From an uncultured Clostridium sp. (GTDB lineage: Bacteria > Bacillota > Clostridia > TANB77 > CAG-508), in the NCBI GenBank assembly GCA_947057505.1, contig CAMSEM010000036.1, forward strand, positions 1 through 11,415: 11,415 nucleotides of DNA. Reading direction: 5' to 3'. A model generated the notes under the pieces. It did no database searches. It was not told where the DNA came from and was given only the letters and a program-made list of their open reading frames with translations. Below, piece after piece: positions 1 through 6,247 of this stretch. The number at the start of each line of letters is the position of its first letter. Within the stretch, counting starts at the first letter, position 1. The translations under genes and the position numbers were made by a program.

Positions 1-326
1 GGTAGAAGAGATGACAAATAGCAAAAGTGAAGCGAAAGCACCTGCGAAACAGAAGTAGAAGTAAGATTGCTAGGAAGTGGATAAAAACTTTTTTCTTCAT
101 AATGGTAAGAAATGCTCAAATTTTGCATGAGTAATTGCAAAGTTTGGCTCATAACAAAAGTTTTTATCTGTTCTTCGGTGAGATGTCGTTCTAACAGTAA
201 TGAAGCAATAATCCGATACAATACTCCTATTTCTAAAATAGGAATATTATATTTTTGGGAGAGAATATTAGCTACAGTAGTTTTACCTGTTTTAAAATAT
301 CCCTCAATTCCTACAACAAACGGCAT
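1..326 (-). CDS. P-loop nucleoside monophosphate kinase, cytidylate-kinase-like (3' end outside window)
   Basis: The minus-strand frame is open from an ATG at 326-324 to the window edge, giving 108 residues with no stop, so the C-terminus is missing. Seen: an N-terminal beta strand leads into a Walker A loop, GYFKTGKTT (residues 9-17). LEIGVLYRIIA (31-41) follows, which resembles the DTGxxYRAxA segment of (d)CMP kinase. The family transfers phosphate from ATP to a nucleoside monophosphate in the cytoplasm. AGGAGGT at 339-333 sits 6 nt before the ATG and decides the start. Beyond about residue 45 the match to Cmk is weak, so a divergent cytidylate-kinase-like or other NMP/deoxynucleoside kinase is possible. 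It is divergent from the NUDIX/PurZ-like pair, which suggests, by inference, a shared role in nucleotide handling. Confidence 0.7.
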   Translation of the reverse strand, partial: MPFVVGIEGYFKTGKTTVANILSQKYNIPILEIGVLYRIIASLLLERHLTEEQIKTFVMSQTLQLLMQNLSISYHYEEKSFYPLPSNLTSTSVSQVLSLHFCYLSSLL

Positions 327-368
327 AATAATACCTCCTTTGTTATCAAATGAAAGAATACATAAAGT

Positions 369-397
369 ATTATAACATGAAAGTACAAAAAATACAA
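369..397 (-). promoter_or_regulatory. Putative sigma-A promoter of the P-loop kinase gene
   Basis: On the minus strand, TTGTAT (397-392) and a perfect TATAAT (374-369) are separated by 17 nt. TG lies one base before the -10, forming an extended -10. The predicted start near 362 leaves a leader of about 36 nt before the kinase ATG. The -35 is a partial match only. Confidence 0.55.
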
Positions 398-460
398 ATT
401 TTGTTACCAGAACAATATAAAAATTTTCATAAAAATATATAATTTTTTTTTTAGTTATAG

Positions 461-466
461 TATAAT
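461..466 (+). promoter_or_regulatory. Putative -10 box of the NUDIX/PurZ-like operon
   Basis: A perfect TATAAT lies 58 nt before the NUDIX ATG, after a run of ten T. No recognisable -35 sits 16-18 nt upstream. The region is very AT-rich, so this is a plausible but unproven promoter for the rightward genes. Confidence 0.4.
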
Positions 467-524
467 ACAGGAAAATACAAAGTAAAAAAAGAGCAAAAAA
501 GTTGAGAGAGGAATGTGATTAAAA

Positions 525-962
525 ATGAATAAAAACTATGTAGTGATTATGTTATTTAATAAAGGGCAAGATAAAGTATTACTTGTAAAAAGAAATAAAA
601 AACCATATAAAAATTGCTGGAATGGAATTGGAGGAAAAATAGAAGAAGGAGAAACACCACTAGAGGCAGCCAAAAGGGAATGTATGGAAGAAACCAACAT
701 TTTATTAACAAATCCTAAACTTTTAATGACATATGTATATCCAGAATCTAATATAATGAATAGTAATACAAGATTAAATGTAATATATGACTTTGTAGAA
801 GAAGTAAATGTTCCAGATAATGAAGAAGGTCATTATGAGTGGAAAAATGTTGATTTTGTTATGGATCCATATGATAAAGAAATAGCAGGGTTATCTAACT
901 TAAATCAATTTGTAAAAGAAATATTTGATTTAGAAAATATTCAAAAATTTTATGAGGAATGA
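525..962 (+). CDS. NUDIX hydrolase, MutT/8-oxo-dGTP diphosphatase-like
   Basis: A 145-residue cytoplasmic protein of usual NUDIX size. The Nudix box spans residues 37-59: G37, then E43, R51-E52 and E55-E56, the Mg-binding glutamates of Gx5Ex7REUxEExGU. The family Gly near the end is Asn58. WNGIGGK (32-38) before the box is typical of MutT/YvcI-like enzymes that hydrolyse (oxidised) nucleoside triphosphates to the monophosphate and pyrophosphate. The exact substrate cannot be read from sequence. The SD-like GAGAGG at 506-511 is 13 nt from the ATG, a rather long spacing. Its last codons overlap the longest reading of the next gene, so the two are almost certainly co-transcribed. By inference it may feed or clean the nucleotide pool used by the PurZ-like enzyme. 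Confidence 0.85.
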   Translation: MNKNYVVIMLFNKGQDKVLLVKRNKKPYKNCWNGIGGKIEEGETPLEAAKRECMEETNILLTNPKLLMTYVYPESNIMNSNTRLNVIYDFVEEVNVPDNEEGHYEWKNVDFVMDPYDKEIAGLSNLNQFVKEIFDLENIQKFYEE

Positions 963-966
963 GGAA

Positions 967-2055
967 ATGAATAATCAAAATATTACAATCGTATTAGGTG
1001 GTCAAGCAGGTAGCTGTGGTAAAGGCAAAATTTGTGGCTATTTGGCTAAAAAAGATAACTTTTCTATGTCAACTAATAATTGGTCTAGTAATGCAGGACA
1101 CACTTATGTAGATGATAACGGGAAAGAAGTAGTAGTTAGCCATTTGCCAATGGCAATGATAAATCCAAATTGTCAATTAGTTTTAAATGCTGGTTGCAAC
1201 ATTACTCCAAGAATATTAGAAAATGAAATAGAAAAGTATAATAATCTAATTGGCAATAGAAAAATATATATAAATCCAAGAGCGATGATTATTTTGGAAA
1301 AACACCGTGAAGAAGAAAGAAAAGTTATCAAAAGTGGTTCAACTTTTAAAGGGTGTGGAGCAGCACAAGTAGAAAAAATTATGAGAAAACAAGCTATTAT
1401 TTTAGCAAAAGACTATTTTAAACAAAAAAAGTTTGAAAATGTAATTGAGATAGTAGATACAGCTAAAATAATAAATGAGTGCCAAAGTAATATCTTAATA
1501 GAAGGAGCCCAGGGGCAAGACTTAGATATTAACTATGGACTAAATTATCCCAATGTTACAAGTAGAATGTGTAGTGCCAGTCAATTAATTGCAGATGCGG
1601 GAATGAGCCCTTTTAAAGTAAAAGACATTTATATGATTATAAGACCATATCCAATAAGAATTAGTAATCAAACTAATATGGGCAAAGAATTTTATAGTGG
1701 AGATTATGATGGCAGTAATGAAATAACATGGGATGAAGTAGCAAAAAGGTGTGGTTGTCCTAACAAAATAGAAGAATATACAACAGTAACCAAAAAGCTT
1801 AGAAGAGTTTTTGAAATGAACTGGGATAGACTAAAATATAATGTAATGATTAATAAACCAACTCAAATAGTTTTAAATTTTGCACAATATATAGATTGGA
1901 AAGCATATAAATGTAAAAATTATGAGTTACTTCCTCAAAAAGTAATAGACTTTATACAAAAAATAGAAGAAGAAACACAAGTACCAGTTACACTAATTGG
2001 AACTGGAGAATGCGAAAGTGATATTATTGATTTGAGGCAATTAAAAATAAAATAA
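967..2055 (+). CDS. Adenylosuccinate synthetase paralogue, short PurZ-like form
   Basis: A 362-residue member of the adenylosuccinate synthetase fold; typical PurA is about 430. The family joins aspartate to the 6-oxo group of a purine monophosphate with NTP hydrolysis. Conserved in order: the phosphate loop GQAGSCGKGK (12-21), NAGHT (42-46) with catalytic His45, ST (125-126), an Arg at 140, EGAQG (179-183), YPNVTS (194-199), TKKLRR (275-280) and a C-terminal TGECESD block (346-352). PurA has GDEGKG in the loop; here Asp13 is Ser16 and the next Glu is Cys17. The guanine-reading TKLD is NFAQ (304-307). Loss of Asp13 marks phage PurZ, which uses dGMP. The start at 967 is preferred because GAGGA (953-957) lies 9 nt upstream; the in-frame ATG at 952 lacks an SD. 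Substrate identity is inference; an inactive or otherwise specialised paralogue is possible. Confidence 0.85.
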   Translation: MNNQNITIVLGGQAGSCGKGKICGYLAKKDNFSMSTNNWSSNAGHTYVDDNGKEVVVSHLPMAMINPNCQLVLNAGCNITPRILENEIEKYNNLIGNRKIYINPRAMIILEKHREEERKVIKSGSTFKGCGAAQVEKIMRKQAIILAKDYFKQKKFENVIEIVDTAKIINECQSNILIEGAQGQDLDINYGLNYPNVTSRMCSASQLIADAGMSPFKVKDIYMIIRPYPIRISNQTNMGKEFYSGDYDGSNEITWDEVAKRCGCPNKIEEYTTVTKKLRRVFEMNWDRLKYNVMINKPTQIVLNFAQYIDWKAYKCKNYELLPQKVIDFIQKIEEETQVPVTLIGTGECESDIIDLRQLKIK

Positions 2056-2063
2056 GAGAGAAA

Positions 2064-2555
2064 ATGATGAACAAACAAGAAATTTATAATTATTTAAAAC
2101 AAAAGAATATTTGGCATGAGATAACAGAGCATGAAGCTGTTTTTCATATGAGAGAATTACCTAAAATAGAACTTCTTTATCCAGAAGCAGAAGGAAAAAA
2201 TTTATTTGTTTGTGATGATAAAAAAGTAAACTATTATTTAATAACTGTCAAAGGAAACAAAAGAGTAAACTTAAAAGAATTTAAAAAGCAAAATAATACT
2301 AGGTCTTTAAGTTTTGCAAAAGAAACTGAACTAATGGATATTATGCATTTAACACCAGGCTCTGTAACACCATTTGGCATATTAAATGACAAAGATTTAA
2401 AAGTACAAGTGTATATAGATAAAGATTTCATGAACGACCATCATATTATTGGAATACATCCAAATGATAATACTGCAACAGTGTGGCTAAAAATTGAAGA
2501 TTTAATTGCAATAATAAAAGAACATGGAAATCAAGTGTGTATGATAGCAATATGA
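2064..2555 (+). CDS. Aminoacyl-tRNA deacylase, ProXp-ala/PrdX type (YbaK fold)
   Basis: A 163-residue free-standing editing domain that is expected to hydrolyse mischarged Ala-tRNA(Pro) in the cytoplasm. Seen: HEAVF (23-27), GKNLF (44-48) with the conserved catalytic-site lysine, KRVNLKE (66-72), LTPGSVTPFGILND in the middle of the protein, and GIHPNDNTATVWL near the C-terminus. These are the standard order and spacing of the PrdX/ProXp-ala family. Two tandem ATGs exist (2064 and 2067); GAGAG at 2056-2060 gives better spacing to the second, so the first Met is uncertain. The gap to the PurZ-like stop is 8 nt, so it is probably the last gene of that operon. No terminator is evident before the valS promoter. 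Confidence 0.88.
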   Translation: MMNKQEIYNYLKQKNIWHEITEHEAVFHMRELPKIELLYPEAEGKNLFVCDDKKVNYYLITVKGNKRVNLKEFKKQNNTRSLSFAKETELMDIMHLTPGSVTPFGILNDKDLKVQVYIDKDFMNDHHIIGIHPNDNTATVWLKIEDLIAIIKEHGNQVCMIAI

Positions 2556-2595
2556 GGAATAATTACCACTTAATGAGGAAAATTAGAAAAAGCAC

Positions 2596-2624
2596 TTGCA
2601 ATCTAAAAAAAATCGTGCTAAAAT
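2596..2624 (+). promoter_or_regulatory. Sigma-A promoter of the valS T-box transcript
   Basis: TTGCAA (2596-2601) and TAAAAT (2619-2624) are separated by exactly 17 nt, with TG one base before the -10 (extended -10). Predicted transcription starts near 2631, immediately before the T-box stem I. It lies 41 nt beyond the stop of the tRNA-editing gene. Confidence 0.7.
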
Positions 2625-2630
2625 ACAAAC

Positions 2631-2885
2631 ATAATGAAAAACGAAGAAAAAGAGGAGTAAGTTCAAACGAGCTAGAAAGAGAAAAGAAGCAAATATGCTG
2701 TAAGCTTCTTATAGAAACGAGAACTGAAGGTAGCTTTGGAGTTAATACATTGAAATAATAGTAAATGTATTCGTGTGACTTGCGTTAAAAGTAAATGAAG
2801 ATTAGCAAATATAAAATAATTTGTTAAAATTAAGGTGGTACCGTGAGAAATATAGCCTCGCCCTTATTTGGGGGTGAGGATTTTT
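2631..2885 (+). promoter_or_regulatory. T-box riboswitch, valine (GUA specifier)
   Basis: Leader of valS. The T-box AAGGTGGTACCGTG is at 2832-2845. Stem I is visible: the AGTA motif at 2655-2658 is followed by AGTTC paired with GAACT (2721-2725), and GAAGC (2687-2691) pairs with GCTTC near 2704. The specifier loop after GAACTGAA-G reads GTA at 2730-2732, a valine codon, in the same relation to the flanking bases as in known T-boxes. A 7-bp hairpin (2744-2750 with 2765-2771) follows. TAAGG of the T-box can pair with CCTTA (2862-2866) as antiterminator, which excludes the terminator at 2856-2885. Uncharged tRNA-Val should therefore allow read-through into valS. The exact 5' end is approximate. 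Confidence 0.93.
2856..2885 (+). terminator. Regulated terminator of the valS T-box
   Basis: CCTCGCCC (2856-2863) pairs with GGGTGAGG (2872-2879) to give an 8-bp stem with one G-U pair, followed by a T run from 2881. It competes with the T-box antiterminator. Confidence 0.9.
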
Positions 2886-2889
2886 GTTG

Positions 2890-2960
2890 CTTTAGAGACA
2901 CACATTAAGTAAGTATGTCCTATTGTGACAAAAGTGTCACAAATAAGAATGTCTCCAAAG
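2890..2960 (+). repeat. Long imperfect hairpin between T-box and valS
   Basis: CTTTAGAGACA (2890-2900) pairs with TGTCTCCAAAG (2950-2960) with one A-C mismatch. Inside, a perfect 8-bp hairpin joins TTGTGACA (2923-2930) and TGTCACAA (2935-2942) across an AAAG loop. It has no T run, and it lies downstream of the T-box terminator and upstream of the valS SD. Function unknown; it could be a leader stabiliser, a processing site or a protein operator. Confidence 0.75.
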
Positions 2961-2988
2961 TTATAAGAATGAAAAGGAGGAAGAAAAT

Positions 2989-4641
2989 ATGTGTGAAAGG
3001 CATGAATTAGAAGGAAAATTTGAGCCACAAACTTTTGAAGATGAAATTTATAAAGAGTGGATGGAAAAAGGCTATTTTAAACCATCAGAAGATAAAACAA
3101 AAGAGCCATATTGTATTATGATGCCACCTCCAAATGTAACAGGTAAATTACATATGGGGCATGCATTAGATGATACCATACAAGATGTTTTAATTAGATA
3201 TAAAAGAATGAGAGGTTATAGAACATTATGGCTTCCTGGCTCAGACCATGCATCAATTTCAACAGAAATGAAAGTTGTTCAAAAATTAAAAGCACAAGGA
3301 AAGTCAAAAATTGATTTAGGAAGAGAAAAATTTTTAGAAGAAGCATGGGCTTGGACAAAAGAATATGGTGGAATTATTCAAAAACAACAACGTAAATTAG
3401 GATGTTCTTGTGATTGGGATAGAGCTAGATTTACACTAGATGAAGGAATGTCAGATGCTGTATTAGAACAATTTGTAAAGCTTTATGAAAAAGGATTAAT
3501 CTATAAAGGAAAAAGAATGGTTAATTGGTGTACAAGTTGTAATACATCAATTTCTGATGCAGAAGTTGAATATAAAGAAGAACCTTCTCATTTATGGCAT
3601 ATAAGATACAAAATTACAGGAACAGAAAATGACTATATTGAAGTTGCCACAACAAGACCAGAAACAATGCTTGGAGATACAGCCATTGCAGTTCATCCAA
3701 AAGATGAGCGCTATCAACATTTAGTTGGAAAAACATGTATCCTTCCTATTATGAATAAAGAAATTCCAATTATAGCAGATGAATTTGTTGAAATGGAATT
3801 TGGAACAGGCTGTGTTAAAATTACACCTGCTCATGATATGAATGACTACCAAGCTGGACTAAGACATAACCTAGAAATAATTGAAGTATTTGATGAAAAC
3901 TTTAAAATGGGAAATTTAGTACCAGAGTATGCAGGAATGGATTTAATTGATGCAAGGAAAGAGATTGTTAAGAAATTAGAAGAAATTGGAGCATTAGTTA
4001 AAACAGAAGAATATACACACAATGTTGCAAAATGTGAAAGATGCAAAAATACAATAGAGCCAAAAATATCAGAGCAATGGTTTGTAAGTATGAAAGACTT
4101 AGCTAAACGTGCAGCTGATAGTGTAAGAAATGGAGAAACTAAATTTGTTCCTCAAAGATACGAAAAACAATATTTCCATTGGCTAGATAATATACAAGAT
4201 TGGTGTATTTCTCGTCAGTTATGGTGGGGACATAGAATACCAGCGTATTATTGTGATGAATGTGGACATGTAAATGTTTCTAAAACAATGCCAGAAAAAT
4301 GTAGCAAATGTGGAAGCGCAAAACTTAAACAAGATGAAGATACATTAGATACATGGTTTAGCTCTGCATTGTGGCCATTTTCAACATTAGGTTGGCCAAA
4401 TAAAGAATCACAAGATTACAAAGATTTCTATCCAACACAAACCTTAGTAACTGGATTTGATATTATAACATTTTGGATTTCTAGAATGATGACACAAGGT
4501 CTAGAATTTACAGATGAAGTGCCATTTAAAGATGTTTTAGTTCATGGTATTGTTAGAGACAGTCAAGGTAGAAAAATGTCTAAAACACTTGGAAATGGAA
4601 TTGACCCATTAGAAATTATTGAAAAGAAACGGAACAGATAG
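2989..4641 (+). CDS. valS: Valyl-tRNA synthetase, N-terminal part (frameshifted)
   Basis: The catalytic part of class I ValRS, which charges tRNA-Val. Seen: PPPNVTGKLHMGH with HMGH at 55-58, the editing-domain TTRPETMLGD (221-230), Cys pairs C181/C184, C349/C352, C422/C425 and C438/C441 (zinc-type knuckles), and KMSKT at 529-533. AGGAGG at 2975-2980, 8 nt from the ATG, supports the start. The frame ends prematurely after EIIEKKRNR at 4641, in the segment that normally reads EKYGAD-LRF. The rest of the enzyme continues in the +1 frame. Joined, the product would be about 893 residues, the normal ValRS length, so one base is in excess. Expression is controlled by the upstream valine T-box. Confidence 0.95.
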   Translation: MCERHELEGKFEPQTFEDEIYKEWMEKGYFKPSEDKTKEPYCIMMPPPNVTGKLHMGHALDDTIQDVLIRYKRMRGYRTLWLPGSDHASISTEMKVVQKLKAQGKSKIDLGREKFLEEAWAWTKEYGGIIQKQQRKLGCSCDWDRARFTLDEGMSDAVLEQFVKLYEKGLIYKGKRMVNWCTSCNTSISDAEVEYKEEPSHLWHIRYKITGTENDYIEVATTRPETMLGDTAIAVHPKDERYQHLVGKTCILPIMNKEIPIIADEFVEMEFGTGCVKITPAHDMNDYQAGLRHNLEIIEVFDENFKMGNLVPEYAGMDLIDARKEIVKKLEEIGALVKTEEYTHNVAKCERCKNTIEPKISEQWFVSMKDLAKRAADSVRNGETKFVPQRYEKQYFHWLDNIQDWCISRQLWWGHRIPAYYCDECGHVNVSKTMPEKCSKCGSAKLKQDEDTLDTWFSSALWPFSTLGWPNKESQDYKDFYPTQTLVTGFDIITFWISRMMTQGLEFTDEVPFKDVLVHGIVRDSQGRKMSKTLGNGIDPLEIIEKKRNR

Positions 4642-5671
4642 TTTAAGATTTTCATTACTTTCTGGAACAACAATGGGAAATGACATTAGATTTATGGAAG
4701 AAAAATTAGAGCAAGCATCAAACTTTGCAAATAAAATTTGGAATGCTGCAAAATTTATTACGATGAATTTAGCAGATGAAGATAAAGTTAGAAAATTTTG
4801 TTATGAAGTTTATGAAAAAGAACATAAATATAATCCATCATTATTAAAAATTGAAGATAAATGGATTCTGAATAAATTTGATAAATTGGTAGTGGAAGTA
4901 AGTAAAAATATTGACAACTATGATTTAGGAATAGCACTTGATAAAATATATAATTTTATTTGGAATGAATTCTGCGATTGGTATATAGAAATGGTAAAAC
5001 CAAGAATATACAGTCAAGATGAAGAAACCAAAGTTGCAGTAAGTGATATTTTAAATCATGTATTTGCATCTTCTTTAAAATTACTACATCCATTTATGCC
5101 ATTTGTTACATCAAAAATTTATTCAAAATTAATTTGCTTTGGAACACCAGATTTAATCGTAGCAAAATGGCCTAATATAAGGGGAGAATTTGTGTTTGAA
5201 AACGAAGAATTAATGGTAGAAAAACTAAAAAGATTAATTATTGAAATAAGAAATATTAGAACAAAAATGAATGTTCATCCATCTAAAAAATCAAAATTAC
5301 TAATTATTTCAAGTGCGCTAGATAATGAAATAAAAGAAGCAGAAGAATTTTTAACTAAATTAGGATTTGCAAACGAAATTGTCATTGTAAAGGATGAAAA
5401 GCAAATTCCACAAAATGCAGTTTCAATAGTTATAGATGAATTAAAAGTTTATATTCCATTTGAGGAATTAGTAGATATTGAAGAAGAAAGAAAAAGACTA
5501 CAAGGAGAAAAAGCAAAGCTTGAAGCAGAAGTTCTAAGAGGCGAAAAAATGCTTTCTAACCCAGGTTTTGTAAATAAAGCGCCAGAAGCAAAAATTAAGG
5601 AAGAAAAAGAAAAACTTGCCAAATACCAAGAAATGCTTAAAAATGTAGAAGAAAGACTAAATAATATTTAA
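4619..5671 (+). CDS. valS: Valyl-tRNA synthetase, C-terminal part (frameshifted continuation)
   Basis: This frame continues ValRS directly. After the shift it reads NGTDSLRF, then the conserved stem-contact segment GNDIRF and NFANKIWNAAKF, and the helical anticodon-binding domain with EFCDWYIE and HPFMPF. The last ~65 residues (about 285-350) form the Lys/Glu-rich C-terminal coiled coil typical of ValRS, with NPGFVNKAPE in its centre. There is no credible independent start: the formal start is a TTG at 4619 inside the previous frame with no SD. True coding in this frame begins around 4628. The stop at 5669-5671 is followed within a few bases by a strong terminator. Confidence 0.93.
   Translation: MKRNGTDSLRFSLLSGTTMGNDIRFMEEKLEQASNFANKIWNAAKFITMNLADEDKVRKFCYEVYEKEHKYNPSLLKIEDKWILNKFDKLVVEVSKNIDNYDLGIALDKIYNFIWNEFCDWYIEMVKPRIYSQDEETKVAVSDILNHVFASSLKLLHPFMPFVTSKIYSKLICFGTPDLIVAKWPNIRGEFVFENEELMVEKLKRLIIEIRNIRTKMNVHPSKKSKLLIISSALDNEIKEAEEFLTKLGFANEIVIVKDEKQIPQNAVSIVIDELKVYIPFEELVDIEEERKRLQGEKAKLEAEVLRGEKMLSNPGFVNKAPEAKIKEEKEKLAKYQEMLKNVEERLNNI
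4621..4632 (+). other. Frameshift site in valS
   Basis: Frame 0 reads GAA AAG AAA CGG. Removing one A from the AAGAAAC stretch gives GAA AAG AAC GGA and restores the conserved family sequence. It is a one-base excess in an A-rich run, next to a CGG codon that is rare for this AT-rich genome. A sequencing or assembly indel, a real mutation and a +1 programmed shift are all possible; the first is the simplest. Confidence 0.85.
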
Positions 5672-5674
5672 TTA

Positions 5675-5709
5675 AAAAAGAACTCACTAAATAAGTGAGT
5701 TCTTTTTTT
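5675..5709. terminator. Bidirectional intrinsic terminator between valS and the convergent orphan gene
   Basis: A 14-bp perfect stem joins 5675-5688 to 5694-5707 with loop AAATA, flanked by A runs on the left and T runs on the right. It can stop valS transcription rightward and the minus-strand gene leftward. Confidence 0.92.
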
Positions 5710-5719
5710 GAGGCTAAAC

Positions 5720-6076
5720 TTACCTTTGGGTAGAAAATGTAATAGAGTAAGGACGCTCTTGCTTAGCTTTAATATGCCAGCCGGCATTTTGCAAAGCTTC
5801 TTCAAGAAGGGGGCGCACGGGTTCGCTAAGAATAACAGTAATGTCAAGTTTCTTAGGGCGAACCGGATGAGTAATAGCATCTTCTACTTTAATTTGCAGT
5901 CTGTCAATGCACTTTTTAATTTGAGCGACTCCAGTAGAATCGTTCCATTTCATTTCTACCTTTTCCATAGGGAGAGCAAATTGATTGCCATCCCAAGCCT
6001 GCTGAACAGCAGAGAGAGTAGTAGAAGCATTGGGCAGAGTAGGGATTGTTGTTAACCGCTTGTTGTTGTTCTTCAT
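5720..6076 (-). CDS. Conserved-looking hypothetical protein, 118 aa, GC-rich for the region
   Basis: I do not recognise the family. The protein has no signal peptide or membrane segment. After a flexible Asn/Thr/Pro-rich start (1-20) comes an alternating strand-helix pattern. A basic segment HPVRPKK and a strand DITVIL are followed by a helix (PVRPLLEEALQNAGW) and two short strands ending in RPYSITFS, suggesting one compact alpha/beta domain. AGGAGGT at 6090-6084 is 7 nt before the ATG, which fixes the strand; the overlapping plus-strand frame has no SD. Many codons end in C or G (CGC, CCC, GGC, CTC), so the gene is visibly more GC-rich than its neighbours, which suggests horizontal origin. 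It has its own promoter, with Spo0A-like boxes just upstream, and ends at the shared terminator. Confidence 0.75.
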   Translation of the reverse strand: MKNNNKRLTTIPTLPNASTTLSAVQQAWDGNQFALPMEKVEMKWNDSTGVAQIKKCIDRLQIKVEDAITHPVRPKKLDITVILSEPVRPLLEEALQNAGWHIKAKQERPYSITFSTQR

Positions 6077-6150
6077 TAGAAAAACCTCCTCATATTATAT
6101 CATACCGAATTGGGTAGCCTAATTAAAATTTATTAGGACTTTATAACACT

Positions 6151-6179
6151 AGTATAACACATAATAAATCAAAAATCAA
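6151..6179 (-). promoter_or_regulatory. Putative promoter of the 118-aa orphan gene
   Basis: On the minus strand, TTGATT (6179-6174) and TATACT (6156-6151) are separated by 17 nt, with TG one base before the -10. It predicts a leader of about 70 nt. A second TATAAT at 6099-6094 lies too close to the SD to be useful. Confidence 0.55.
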
Positions 6180-6192
6180 ACCATGAGGATTT

Positions 6193-6207
6193 TGTCGAAA
6201 TTTGACA
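6193..6207. promoter_or_regulatory. Inverted pair of Spo0A-box-like sequences between divergent promoters
   Basis: TGTCGAA (6193-6199), a perfect 0A box, is followed after one base by TTTGACA (6201-6207), the reverse of TGTCAAA, a one-mismatch box. The pair lies 14 nt upstream of the -35 of the minus-strand gene and 11 nt upstream of the -35 of the rightward promoter, so one bound dimer could affect both. Spo0A binding is inferred from the motif only. Confidence 0.5.
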
Positions 6208-6218
6208 TACAAAAGTAT

Positions 6219-6247
6219 TTGAAAATTTAGTAAACATATGATATAAG
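6219..6247 (+). promoter_or_regulatory. Putative promoter of the DUF4160-DUF2442 pair
   Basis: TTGAAA (6219-6224) and TATAAG (6242-6247) are 17 nt apart, with TGA immediately before the -10. The predicted start near 6254 leaves a leader of about 170 nt before the first ATG. The remainder of the 6077-6423 gap is AT-rich. Its only other notable element is a consensus SD (AAAGGAGGTG, 6371-6380) with no start codon in range. Confidence 0.5.

Noticed and set aside
11..58. Short plus-strand tail (ending KAPAKQK-stop) that could be the end of an incoming gene
   Set aside because: Only 16 codons are visible and the opposite strand carries the open kinase frame here.
112..375. Plus-strand 87-residue frame at the left end
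   Set aside because: It is opposite to the P-loop kinase frame, which has a Walker A motif, a good SD and a promoter; the plus frame has none of these.
2591..2619. AGCAC/GTGCT inverted repeat as a terminator of the PurZ-like operon
   Set aside because: Only 5 bp with a 19-nt loop, no T run, and it overlaps the valS promoter.
2537..2758. 73-residue frame between the tRNA-editing gene and valS
   Set aside because: It has no SD and covers the valS promoter and stem I of the T-box; its basic low-complexity product looks like translated leader RNA.
5708..6055. Plus-strand 115-residue frame overlapping the orphan gene
   Set aside because: It lacks an SD and starts inside the valS terminator T run; the minus-strand frame has SD, promoter and terminator.
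6094..6099. TATAAT (minus strand) just upstream of the orphan gene
   Set aside because: Transcription from it would start within the SD, and no -35 is present; the promoter at 6151-6179 fits better.
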